Assembly: GCA_958299035.1 (NCBI GenBank)
Contig: CATQJL010000112.1
Location: 58,511,823-58,575,822 of the forward strand
From: Cylicocyclus nassatus
Lineage: Eukaryota; Nematoda; Chromadorea; Rhabditida; Strongylidae
DNA length: 64,000 bases
Direction of reading: 5' to 3'
The stretch's first letter is position 1, and each line of letters starts with the position of its first letter. The position numbers and the translations under genes are program-made. The notes under the pieces are model-generated. The model was not told the DNA's origin. It searched no databases and was given only the letters and a program-made list of their open reading frames with translations. This document shows, one piece after another, positions 24,801 to 36,400 of this stretch.

Positions 24801-27800
24801 GTCGTGCCGTTTCACCTATGTATTCGTCGCCGTAAATCGTGCATGAGATTAAGTAGATGACTCCAGTCGTCATGCAATCCCCTTCTCTGCCTGTAGCGCA
24901 GATTATACAAGTGAGGGTGAGGCAATTGCGATCATTTCATTTTCATTTCATTTCATTCATACGCTCGAGGCGTTCCAAATCAAAAACAATAAAGTGTTAG
25001 TCATACATGGAACACAACAGCAACAGATACCAAATCACCACGTCGTCCTAAGCCCAGTCTAAACGACTTACTAAGAAAAGTAATGTAGTAGTAATGTGAT
25101 GATAAGCTTGCATGACTTGCATCTCGGCTGCACGTTATCTTGTGCTAGCATAGACTCTATGGAGAAGTACCCATGCCCCTCGTTTGCCAGCAAGGAACGA
25201 TCTCTATATAATTCATCATACATGCGATTGCGAACTAAAATGGTCTTTAAGTTATTTGGTGGTAGTTCTACAATCGTAACCAGATTTTCGAGTATTATTT
25301 ATAGTTGTAGTAGTTATATTTTTGTTTTTTCAGGATTAACGCCGAACTCTTCGAGCTTTCACCCGATGGGACAAAATGGCTGATGGTTGACAGTCGCATT
25401 ATGTACATTTCTGTCTATCGTAACGAGCTGGATCGAGTTCGAATCACCGCCGTCTCGCAAACAGGCCGAACAATGCTCGACACAACACTTGGCAAAGGTT
25501 TGTGGTCCCTTTTCGCTTCACTAAGCTCTTTATCTCTTTTCTTGGCTTTTAATCACAGCATATCCTCGTCGACGCCACCTCATTACCCGTTTTCTTCAAA
25601 ACAATCGAAATGCCAATTTGGTCATTTGTAATGAGGTCGCGGTTGGGCAAGCATAGCAGGAGGAAGTGGTGAGTGTGGGGGGGGGGGGGGAGCAAGGCCG
25701 GGGATGATACCTAAAATGGTCAGAATGTGATTTTTGAAGCAAATTATTGCTCGAGTGGCAGCTTATATGAATCCATCCGTAGCCGAGAAATCTCACTCCA
25801 TACACCAAGAAACACCTAAAGTGGTCATTTGAAGGTAATATTTAGAGCTAAATCATCGCCTGATTCCTCGTCTAGAATGGACCAGCTATGATCCATTCTA
25901 GACGAGAAATTCAACCTCAGACTTTCGCCCAAACCGCAATCCGTAATTGCAATTAGCAGCGTTTTGATGGCACATAGATAGTCTTCTAATGGCAGTTTTT
26001 GAAATTGAGCTATAGCACGTATGGTACTCTTATGATTCAGTTCTTGCCGGGAAACCCAACGAAGGATTCTCGTCCAGACCGTACTCTTTACGAGGCAGGA
26101 AGCAGCTTTATGGTTTGGAACTATATTGCCCGATGATAACTCATAGGATTCAGTCGCAGCCGAGAAATCCTAATTTAAAATCTTACCCAAACAGTATTTT
26201 GTGCAGACCATTTAGGATTCTCGAATACGGTAGGGGGCACGGTGTGGGCGTAAGTTTGAAGGTGATTATCTTGGCCAGGAGTGGTATATATGAGCTACCG
26301 CTTGGGCAACTACTTATCTAGAAGTTCAGATCATTTCCACACTAAAAGCCCTTAAATTTGACTTTCATTCCTTATCCTTTGAAAATTTCCGAAGCTGTTT
26401 AGCCCTAGCCCAATAAATAACGTTTTTTTCTTCCATAAACCATTTCCAGGAAAATATGAAGCTATAAGCTATAGGCCATTCAAACAACCTATGAGTACTT
26501 TTCAAAGCAGCAGAGCTTTCATCGGCGAGCAGCACGACTTCAGTAATGATTGACGCGAGTTTTTGTCGTGCTGACAAGTTGGGGCAATCGCTGCCCTCAA
26601 CAACAGCAAAAAAGTTGATGGGGGGCCTCGAACTTTACCGAGACACGGGTTAGGGAGGAGTGCGTAGTTTTCGGGATTGGAAAGTCCTTTAAGCGGTGTT
26701 CTACATATATTTTATAGTCTGTTTATCTTTAGAGTTGATTACAAATAAACATAACCATTAGTTATTGAATTCCCTACATCCAGAATCACTGAAAATATAA
26801 GTGTATTTTCATTATTTTTTGACCCCAATGCTAGTGTATTTGCAATATTTCTTGTCCCAGTGAAAACTCACCTTTTCACGTTTGGAGCTATAATCATTTT
26901 ACTAAACGACTCTTTTTGAGCAATTCATCTCCGATATTTTCGTAGCAATGCAATCAAGGTAGAAAAGTTACAGTATGCGATTGCTACAGTACCGATAGGT
27001 TGCAGATTACTGTAGTTCACTTACCAAACTAGCTACTCTTTATTATTATGTTTTTTTGCGCTTCAAAGATTTTTGATACGGCCATCTTTTGAAAAAATGA
27101 ATTAATGATGATCTTAAGCTTGGACTGCTAATGTCTAATATTTTTTTACTCAACATTGTTCATCTGTATGAAGCAGTGCAACAAAAATATCCTTTAAATA
27201 ACAGAAGAATTGTTTTTATTTGAGAATCAAAAACTAGGTTTTCATTTTTCTTGCAACTGTCAAAATACCGGGAAAATCTTTTCGAAATGAGTTCAAAGGA
27301 GTGATAAATCAACAAGCGAAAATGTGTTGAATTTTGCTTTTGTATCACTAAAAGCTTGTCAGAATATACCGAAATCTGACACCGGTAATGGCCCTAAAGT
27401 CAACAAAATCATCAACAACAATAACAAAGTGATGATCTCTCAGCAATTGAGCCGAAGCGTCACTATTATTCATTACGATGAGGTTCAAATTTCACTATAT
27501 GAAGTCGCCGAATATTTCCGTGACTAATGGCTGGCTTCGCAAACAATTAGATATCGTGACGAAGCCTTTGTTCCTCTTGATGATCATAAATTTGCACCGG
27601 AAATTTTGAAACCATCACAAAAATGCTGTTTCAGTTTCGACATTCTGGACAATAAGAACTGTTGACGTATATTTAGGAAAGGGCTTGAAAGCAAGCAATA
27701 GGAATGTATTCTTCTTCAATCCGCAGTTTTTTCTAGACGTAAAATGACTTAGTCTAAGCTTTATGCGCTAATTTTCACTACATAAAATCAATTTTCCAAG

Positions 27801-30800
27801 GTAATCATTCTTGAAATACGATAGCTTCAACCATGCAGGCTTGCACGGAATCAAAACGACATGCGAAGACATAAAAATCGTCGCAATGCGTGTCGAAAAC
27901 CATTTCCTTCTTTCGTAAAGTGATTGACGTAGGCTATTCCATGCATTTGAATGGTTTTTAAGATAATAAGGCTTTTGCTGTGCGTTGTAAAGGCGCTGTA
28001 CAAGCGAATATTCGACAGCATGGACGTTTCGGAGCACAGCTTTAGAATCAGAGGTTTTAAACAAAATGTATGAGCTATTCACAAAAGCTATGTTTTTGTA
28101 TTCTATTAATGATCACTGACAAGAATCTAAAGAACAATTGCAATTTTACAACAATTAAATTAACGGCATTCTGGCAAGCAATTTTTTTTGAGAATCTCAA
28201 GCAGGCTAAGTAAGTTGTAAAACCATAATTAAGTTTTATCAAGTGCTGTAGGAAAATTAAAAATTTCTTTATCTTGGCATATTAACAATAAATGGGCTTT
28301 TTCTCACATCACTAGTTTATCATATGCAAATCACCAAAAGATCATAATCCGTATTAGCTGACCCATAAATCTTAGACTAGATGCTAAAAATTTACTTAAA
28401 AATATTCAAAAGAAATTTTCAAGTCATGTTATATTTTTGAAAATTACGATAACTATTCTGTTCCACAATAGGACTACATATTAGGTTGATGCAGAAGTTT
28501 TTTCGCACAAAATTCAAAAATTCATAACTTATTAATTCGCAATGAATCTGCAAGATCTGAATTTTGTATAAGAGAGGAACTCATGCTCTATGCACAGGTG
28601 CCCAAATTTTTGGTTAACATACACGAATGAAGGAGATAGAAGCGCAAAACCAAAATCACTCAAAATCTGAATTTTTCGTGTAGAGGTCATAAATAATCGA
28701 AAACTTACAACAAAAACCGGAGGAGTCGGGAAATGTAGGTTATTTCACCAGCTCTTTCTAACGGTGCAAAGTTTGCGCAGATTGAGCGTCTCTCTGAAAA
28801 GTTATGATTTTCGAGCAAGCAATACAAAAGGGCGAATTTGATTTATTTTGGCATTTTTCATGGAAACCATAACTTTTGATAGAGACGCTCAATCGACGCA
28901 AACTTTGCACTGTTAGAAAGAGCTGGTGAAAGAACCTACAATACCGACTGCTACGATTTTTGTTGCAAGTTTCCGATTTTTTAAGACCCTACCGAAAAAT
29001 TCGAATTTTGACCAAGTTTTTCGGACTTTTTAGTTTTCTTTTTGAAGATCAAAAATAAAAAGTATGGTTCGAGTGCTTCTCAGCTTGTATCACCTGATTT
29101 GTAACAGTGGATTCTTGGTCCGAACAATACTAGAAAGCGCATGATTTTCTTTTTTTTTATCTATATAGAATCAAACAAAGTTGAAAGGACAAATAGTTAA
29201 TTTTCCAAAAAATTTGATGCAAAAACTATGGATTAATATAATAAATTGGACTTTGTTTTCGCACCACAGTCGTTTAGCATACGCGAACCACTAAAAATCA
29301 AATCTATAATATGTGTACAACCACTTAGGTACTTGCCTTCTTGAAATTGGCACAATCTTCCACTCATCCATATATCCGCCGATTTTTCGCTAATCTTCAA
29401 ACAAAATGATTTATCAGCTTTGGAGCAACTCCGTCTCAAAATCATGCTCCTTAGGGCTACTAGCGCTTTGAAGCGAATCTCCATGGTCTGCTGGATCTGA
29501 GACTGGCGAAAGCTGCGCGAAAACGATGAAGGCCCGATGGAGTGTGAAAAATTGCGCGTAATGCATTGCTCCGTCTGCACCTCTCGATTTCCGCGCATTT
29601 ATCATCTTTCGCCTCTGTCTGCTAATTATTCCTAGCAGCAATGGCTGGCAACGATCTCTGCGCAAATAAATAGATGTCGGATGTTGAAGATGAGAAGCCG
29701 GCGCGAGGCATTGGAGGAGATCCTACGAATGGGGCTTAAGATCTAGGATCGTGGAAATATTCAGATTTTTACAATCTTCCCATTAAATTTTCCCGTAGTT
29801 TCATTGCCGGGGGGGGGTTGAATGGGAAGAGTGTACAAATTTTAGAGGCGGATTTAGAGGAAAAATCACCATCTACCCTTTAGAAAGTAGGTAAGAATAT
29901 TGCTTTAATATTAAAATAGAAGAGAACGAATACCGTACACCCCAGCTAATCAATATATTGATTAGGGGCAGCTTCTGGGGTTACGGCAGCATACCAGAGA
30001 AAGTGACACAGAAATCGATATATTGATCAGAACCTGCTGATTCTTCTGATATTGTGGTTTAACAAAGCCACCCTAAAATCAATAAATCGAATAGGGTGAT
30101 CTTGGGTTACGGTAACATGGTAGCAACGAAGCTAACCAATCAACATATTGATCATAATCTGCTGATCGTTACAGTATCAAGACACCTAGGAAATTAACTT
30201 AGAAAATCGATATGTCGATGAGGAGCTGTCGATTTTGCACTGGATCTCCAACAAAGTTATAAAATCAATATATAGATTAGAAGCTGATCTTAAGCCACGA
30301 TATTGTGGTAGCACACGACGCAAATCATGCGATCAATATATTGACAGGAAAGTTTATTTCGTGCAACTGTACCATATACCGACCGAACAAAACAACTCAA
30401 AAAAATCGATATTTTGATCAAGTGATTTTTTGGATTACTATAGTGCTCAGTAAAGCAACCAGAAAATTGCTTTGGGCAGAAGGCGCTGATCTCTGCTACC
30501 GTGACTAATAATATTGATTACGAATTCTAATTTGGATCACAGTAGCTTAGCGAAACTAGCTTGCGCCAGCCACATTTACGGATTTTTTGGTCCCTTGAAT
30601 TCGTATAATTTTCAGATCAAAAAGTCGAGAAGATCAGCGACTGCTTCGTGTTCTGGCGGAATCATGATGGCCGAACATTAGGTGTAAACACATTGACACC
30701 CAGAGATGCTATGCTTTTCGTCACGCACACTTCACCATCCTCTTCTTCGACAACGACCATGGTTCAACACAACATCATGGCACAGGTAAGGCTCTTGCTT

Positions 30801-33455
30801 TCAAGAAGTTGGAGAGAACTCTTGTAAAATGCAGATTTTCCAGAGGGAACAATTGAAAACTCTCTCTTTCTCCTGTACCTTGGAGACCTTTGGGCAACAC
30901 ATTTTAGGGTTGATTCCAACTAAGGTTTATAAAGCAAAACGAATCGCTCATCTTTCTTCATTACTGTAGGATTACTGTGGGAATTCTGTACAGTCCTCTT
31001 TGCAAAAGCTGCAATTTCAGAAATTTTCTAAAACGTTTGGAAACTTCTGTGGGATTCTAAGACGTGCCCGCTGCTTTTACAAAAAAAAACTTTGTACTAG
31101 TTGTGCAACAGTTAGTTGATATAATCGGACCTGCATTAATGGAAATCCGCCATAAGGCAAACCTGTAGTAAGTTTTGAAGTAAAGATTGCGATGAAGCGA
31201 TTATTCACGGAAAAAAGCAATATTATAATGGTAACAAAGTCTCGAAGTTCTTCGAATTCATTCTGGGACAAATTTCAGTACTCTTCTTCTCAAAACTCCT
31301 TTTAAATGTTCTCACCGTAAACATACAATGACGCGGAGCGATGAGCTTTTTTTTGTAAGTGAATCTGAGATGATGCCAGTCTGATTTGTAACTTAAAAGT
31401 ACTCGAGAGCTGATGATAATTGAAGCTATAAGCAATCAGATCTTCGTTACATTTTTCAAGAACCGCATTGAGAATTTTTCTACTGCGCTTCTGTAAACCA
31501 TTTTTTGAACGCTGATTGAAAGAAATTGAAGAAAGAAAGTAAGAAAAAACTCTCTAAAAATTCTTCAATAAATTAAAAATTCTCCATTTCTATTTACAAT
31601 GTGTTGGAAGCAGCCGTTCAAAGAGATTTCGCTCTTTTATCTGGCGCATATCAAATTTCGATAAAGTTTATAATGAGTTTAATTTGATTATTATTTGATA
31701 CCAATTGATCTAAGTTTATTAAGAGGCACTGTCATGTCAAAAAGAATAGGCTTGAAGAAAACATTGTGAAAATTGGAGTTTTTGACTCTTTTTTTATGTG
31801 TTTTTTGCGAGGCTTTTAGAGAAGCTTTGCAGAATGGCTATCATTATATGCTTTCAATATTTCACGATATGTTTTTTGATTTTTCATTTCTATTTCATCT
31901 TGAAAATCATAGAAATCATCTGCTTTCTGACATGTTAGGAAGACTACGTCCATACTTTACTATTCAATAAAAACTCAGGAAACATCTGCACAATTCTGCA
32001 AAAAGTCTTGATGACGCCCAGACTTCTGAACTTTGTAGTGAGGAGCCGGATGCACTTAATCTAATGGAAAATTAAATTTGCACCATCGCGAGTCAAGTAC
32101 GCATCATTATTTTTCCGTTCCGTTCGTGCTCGTGCCACCATATAGGGAGCAGCCGGAACATTAGAGCTATACGTCAAAAACTTGATAGCTTAGCTATGAT
32201 TATAGCCATGACATCAAAGTACAAAAAAATGGGGAAAGATTTTGTAGCGCTGCTAAGGGTTTTTGGTATATTCAGGTTGCCTCCTCTCCTGAATAACTGT
32301 CGGAAAAGGAGTGTGTCTAAAAACTGTAGTTGAGACTAGCTGTTTTAGGATATGAATTAATTGACAAATCTGTTCTACATACCTCAATTCAAAGACGGAC
32401 GTTTAGGTGTCAATACTTGCATCATGGGATGGTACGGGAATTCGACTGAAAACCAAGCAGCAAGAGACTACAATGGTAAGCAATTTTTGTAAGTCTGTAC
32501 AATTAAGCTTATAAGTAAATACCAAGCAATTCTCGCTGCTGGCTGCGCATACCAGTAGTGATTGAGAACTTAAACCAAGCCGTTATTCAAGTAGCAATAC
32601 ATATAAATCATTCGTGGCCAAGAAATCTTTCTTCCACTTCTCGTCCACTACCGTAGTTCGGCACACAGTCTGCTCGGAAAGATCACGGTATTGGACGTAA
32701 TTTTTTCATCAAGCATGAATAATGTGAACAATGATTATGAGGTATCGGTGACTCACTCTACCACAAGTCCTAACACAGTATGGAAGAGCAAATAAACTAA
32801 ACCACCAAACTCAAGTTTGACGCTTTTCGCTTGCATACAAATAACTGTGAATCATAACAATATTTTTCGGAGGTTTGCATTATGCCCGAAATGTAGAAAA
32901 TGCCCCCTTTTTATTGCCTTATTTGCCCTAAGTATGTAATTTGAACTTTACTTTCGGACGCCTTTTGGAAAAAAAATTTGCCTTGTACATGATCGTAAAG
33001 GCGACAGAACATAGGTGCAATGTAATTCTTTTATTTGTTTTAAGTTATTCGAAATAACGCATGATAAGAAGAAAGTAATGTATTGACATGAGCCAATCAC
33101 TCAAGCTTCCAGATTATTCTAATCATCCTTTTCTTATTTAAAGTTGTTAGCTTCGGGAGCTGAGATCTGAACATATGGAATTTTACTATGAGTCATGAGT
33201 GCGAACTAAGAAAATCCGAGAAATTGACAGAAACCGAGATTTGACTGCTGAAGCTTCGAACTATAGTTTGAGATTAGTGATTCTGATGTTTCGTGTGCAT
33301 TTTCTTGACTCTGCAACATGTATAGTGGCGTTTTCGTTCCCACTGCTCTTTTTCCAAACCTTTTTTCAGGTATCCGTTAACCCCTTGAGCATGGTCTTTC
33401 ATCTTAACCACGGGCTTATCAACGTCGATCTGGTAATCTTATATATAAAGCTGAA

Positions 33456-33486
<31 letters not shown>

Positions 33487-36400
33487 ATGTCTGTCTGTCT
33501 GTATGTCTGTACGTATGTTCCGAATAGAAAATTCCATTTCTGAACCGATCCGGACCAAACTTGGCACACATACACTACGGGCCCCGGCGGGTGTCATAGG
33601 CTACTTTTCGTCATCGATCGATATCGATTTTATCGATTTTTATCGATTTTTTTGCTGAGTTCACCTACGGGGCTGGGAGTTGGCACAGGGGGGTAATCGA
33701 GCATGGGGATTCCGAATACAATATTGGTTTTCAGGATTATCGATTACTTTTATCGATTTTATCGATTTTTTTGCAAAGTTTGAGCTACGGGGCTGGGAGT
33801 TGGCACAGGGGGGTAATCGAGCATGGGGATTCCGAATACAATATTGGTTTTCAGGATTATCGATTACTTTTATCGATTTTATCGATTTTTTTGCAAAGTT
33901 TGAGCTACGGGGCTGGGAGTTGGCACAGGGGGGTAATCGAGCATGGGGATTCCGAATACAATATTGGTTTTCAGGATTATCGATTATTTTTATCGATTTT
34001 ATCGATTTTTTTGCAAAGTTTGAGCTAGGGGGCTGGGAGTTGGCACAGGGGGGTAATCGAGCATGCTGATCATCCCCAAGGGGGGTGATCAGCATGCTCG
34101 AACACCCCTGTGCCAAATTCCAGCCCCCTAGCTCAAATTTTCAAAAAATCGATAAAATCGATAAAAGTAATGGACGATCTTGAAAACTAATATTGTATTC
34201 GTAATCTGCATGCTCGATTACCCTCTGTGCAAACTCCCAGCCCCGCAGGTCAAACTTTGCAAAAAAATCGATAAAATCGATAAAAGTAATGGACGATCCT
34301 GAAAACTAATATTGTGTTCGTGATCAGCATGCTCGATTACCCCCCTGTGCAAAATCCCAGCCTCGCATGTCAAAATTTACAAAAAATCGATAAAATCAAT
34401 AAAAGCAATCGATAATTCTGAAAACTAATATTGTATTCGGAATACCCATGCTCACTTCCCCCCTGTGCCAACTCCTAGCCCTGTAGGTGAACTCTGCCAA
34501 AAAATCGATAAAAATCGGTAAAATCGACATCGATCGATAACGAAAAGTGGACTGTGACACCCGCCGGGGCCCGAAGTGTATGTGTGCCAAGTTTGGTCCG
34601 GATACGGCGGAGCCGGGTAAGCCAGCTAGTTCACAATAAAAATCCGAGCATTATATTCCTAAATCAAATTTTCACAGCTCGAATGCTTCGTAGCCCTGAC
34701 CGACAAACCGAACACCTTGCACATCTCCTATGCCAGCCACATCTACGAGTTCGAATTCTCAGGAGAAGCGAGTCGCTTCGCCTCTCAGGTATGGTTGCCC
34801 AGCAATTCTCCTCAGCTAAAGTCAAATCGATGCATGAAAAATCTGGCTATGCGGTAATTCTTCATGCAAACGATGTCGAGAATGGCGCTTTGATTAATTT
34901 TTCATCAAGCCTCTGTCAGTCGTCTGTTCGATGCGTGCTCTGTATTTGGGGATTGAGCAAAAATTGTAGAAGAGGAACCGTCAGAATTTGGGAACGATAT
35001 TTGGTTTATACAAGCATGAAATGAAACTGACGATCGCAAACTTAGAAACTTGTGAGCGCTAAGAATGAGGTAAATTGAAAATTCCGAAAAAATCAACAGT
35101 CAAACATGGCGTCGCGGAATGAGTATTGGAACCTTCATAAACCAATTATTCTTTCTCCATTTTTTGTTCTTCCACAAAATCTCTTATTTCTTTTTGAAAA
35201 GAGTTTTTCATTCGTAAAAGCGTCGGCCAATTGAAAGACAACCAGTGTCGTATATTACAAAAACCAAAATTTGGAAGCAGTTCATAACTTACGAGCTTTC
35301 GCAAAAGCGGTGTCGTACCTCAAATCAGTCACTATTTATAATGGGCTGCACTGGAACTCATTATACATAAGTCGAAAGGTCTCCTTCTATTTTTCGTGCT
35401 TTCCGCTCCAAGAAATTTGGATAGTTACAGCAAGTACATCGCAACAGGCTGCGTTCGAAGTCGCCCGTGCCAGCACTGTGCCAGTGCAACTTGCGGAACG
35501 TGAATGGATCAATACGCGATGCATGCTCGTGTTTTTTTTATTCACAGTGCATATATCTACATGTGAATTTTTTCGTGGACCTCGGATGGCGCTAGCACAA
35601 CGCTGGCACGGTGCTGGCGCAGTTCTGGCATGCCTTCATCTCTGGACGCAGCACAAAACAATCTAAGCTTCTACAGCTAAGCGGCACGGTTGCCAACCCA
35701 TAGGCGGATCCATAGGCGTGTTTTGGGTGTAGCTTTTTAAAAAATTAGGCCGTATCTTCCACAAGAGCATCAGAGATTGCCAATCTCCAATCGCAGAAAT
35801 ATTTGCAAAGCAGTTGCGAGAGCCCAAAGTTTTTCAAACATTCCGGTATTGCTCGTGCATCCAAGAAAAACATACTGCTTTCAAGGACAAACTTTCAAAC
35901 TGGTTTATTAACGTTGTAGGTCAGCAAAATCCGCGAGAACTTCCAGAATGGGAAGAGAGTTCATGCACAGTTTAGAGAAAAATCCTAAGACTCCATGATT
36001 TTTATTTGCTGAGGTAGATAGGGGTACGGTAGGTATGCAAGTAAGAAGTAACCAAAAATGTCAGACCATATTAAAGCAGATGCTTTACTTCTCTTTTATG
36101 CTACTGCATATGATTCCCGGTTACGATACAATTGAATCAAGGTGATTTAACAAGTCAGGCTTATAGTGCATATGCGAAAAGCTTCTTTTTGTGATTGTTT
36201 TCTCCAAATAGAATCATACTCAGCAATAGCACACCAGCTGGGACTTCCGTCTTTTTTTTGAGTTGAGCAGAGGCGGATTGTACAAGCGCTGCCATCTCAT
36301 CTGCGTGACTGAATGTGAAAAGGAAAGCCAACAAAAGCATTCGTTGTAAATATGCCTTGCTTGCTCATTTTTTATTGAGCCTTCTTAGCTTTCCTGAATA

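Larger units (their letters stand above)
24230..24962 (-). mobile_element. 5'-truncated Penelope-like element (3' part)
   Basis: It covers the GIY-YIG coding end, about 230 bp of 3' non-coding sequence and the hammerhead-like terminal segment. A (TTTCA)n microsatellite at about 24939-24960 abuts the truncated 5' side, where target-primed insertion might have stopped. The outer boundaries are approximate. Confidence 0.65.

Noticed and set aside
27324..28082. Frames of 67 (+) and 104 (-) codons in intron 2
   Set aside because: No motif, no splice support, and AT-rich codon use like the surrounding intron.
29233..29740. - strand frames of 83-121 codons and a + strand ATG with MSDVEDEKPARG
   Set aside because: The frames are contradictory, no acceptor/donor chain is evident, and the + frame stops after 21 codons.
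33661..34020. Could the three 120-bp repeats be a CRISPR-like array?
   Set aside because: The units abut with no unique spacers, lie within a Helitron, and the genome is eukaryotic.
33661..34116. Repetitive 151-codon frame (HARLPPCANSQP units)
   Set aside because: The unit of 120 bp is divisible by three, so the tandem repeat stays open by construction.
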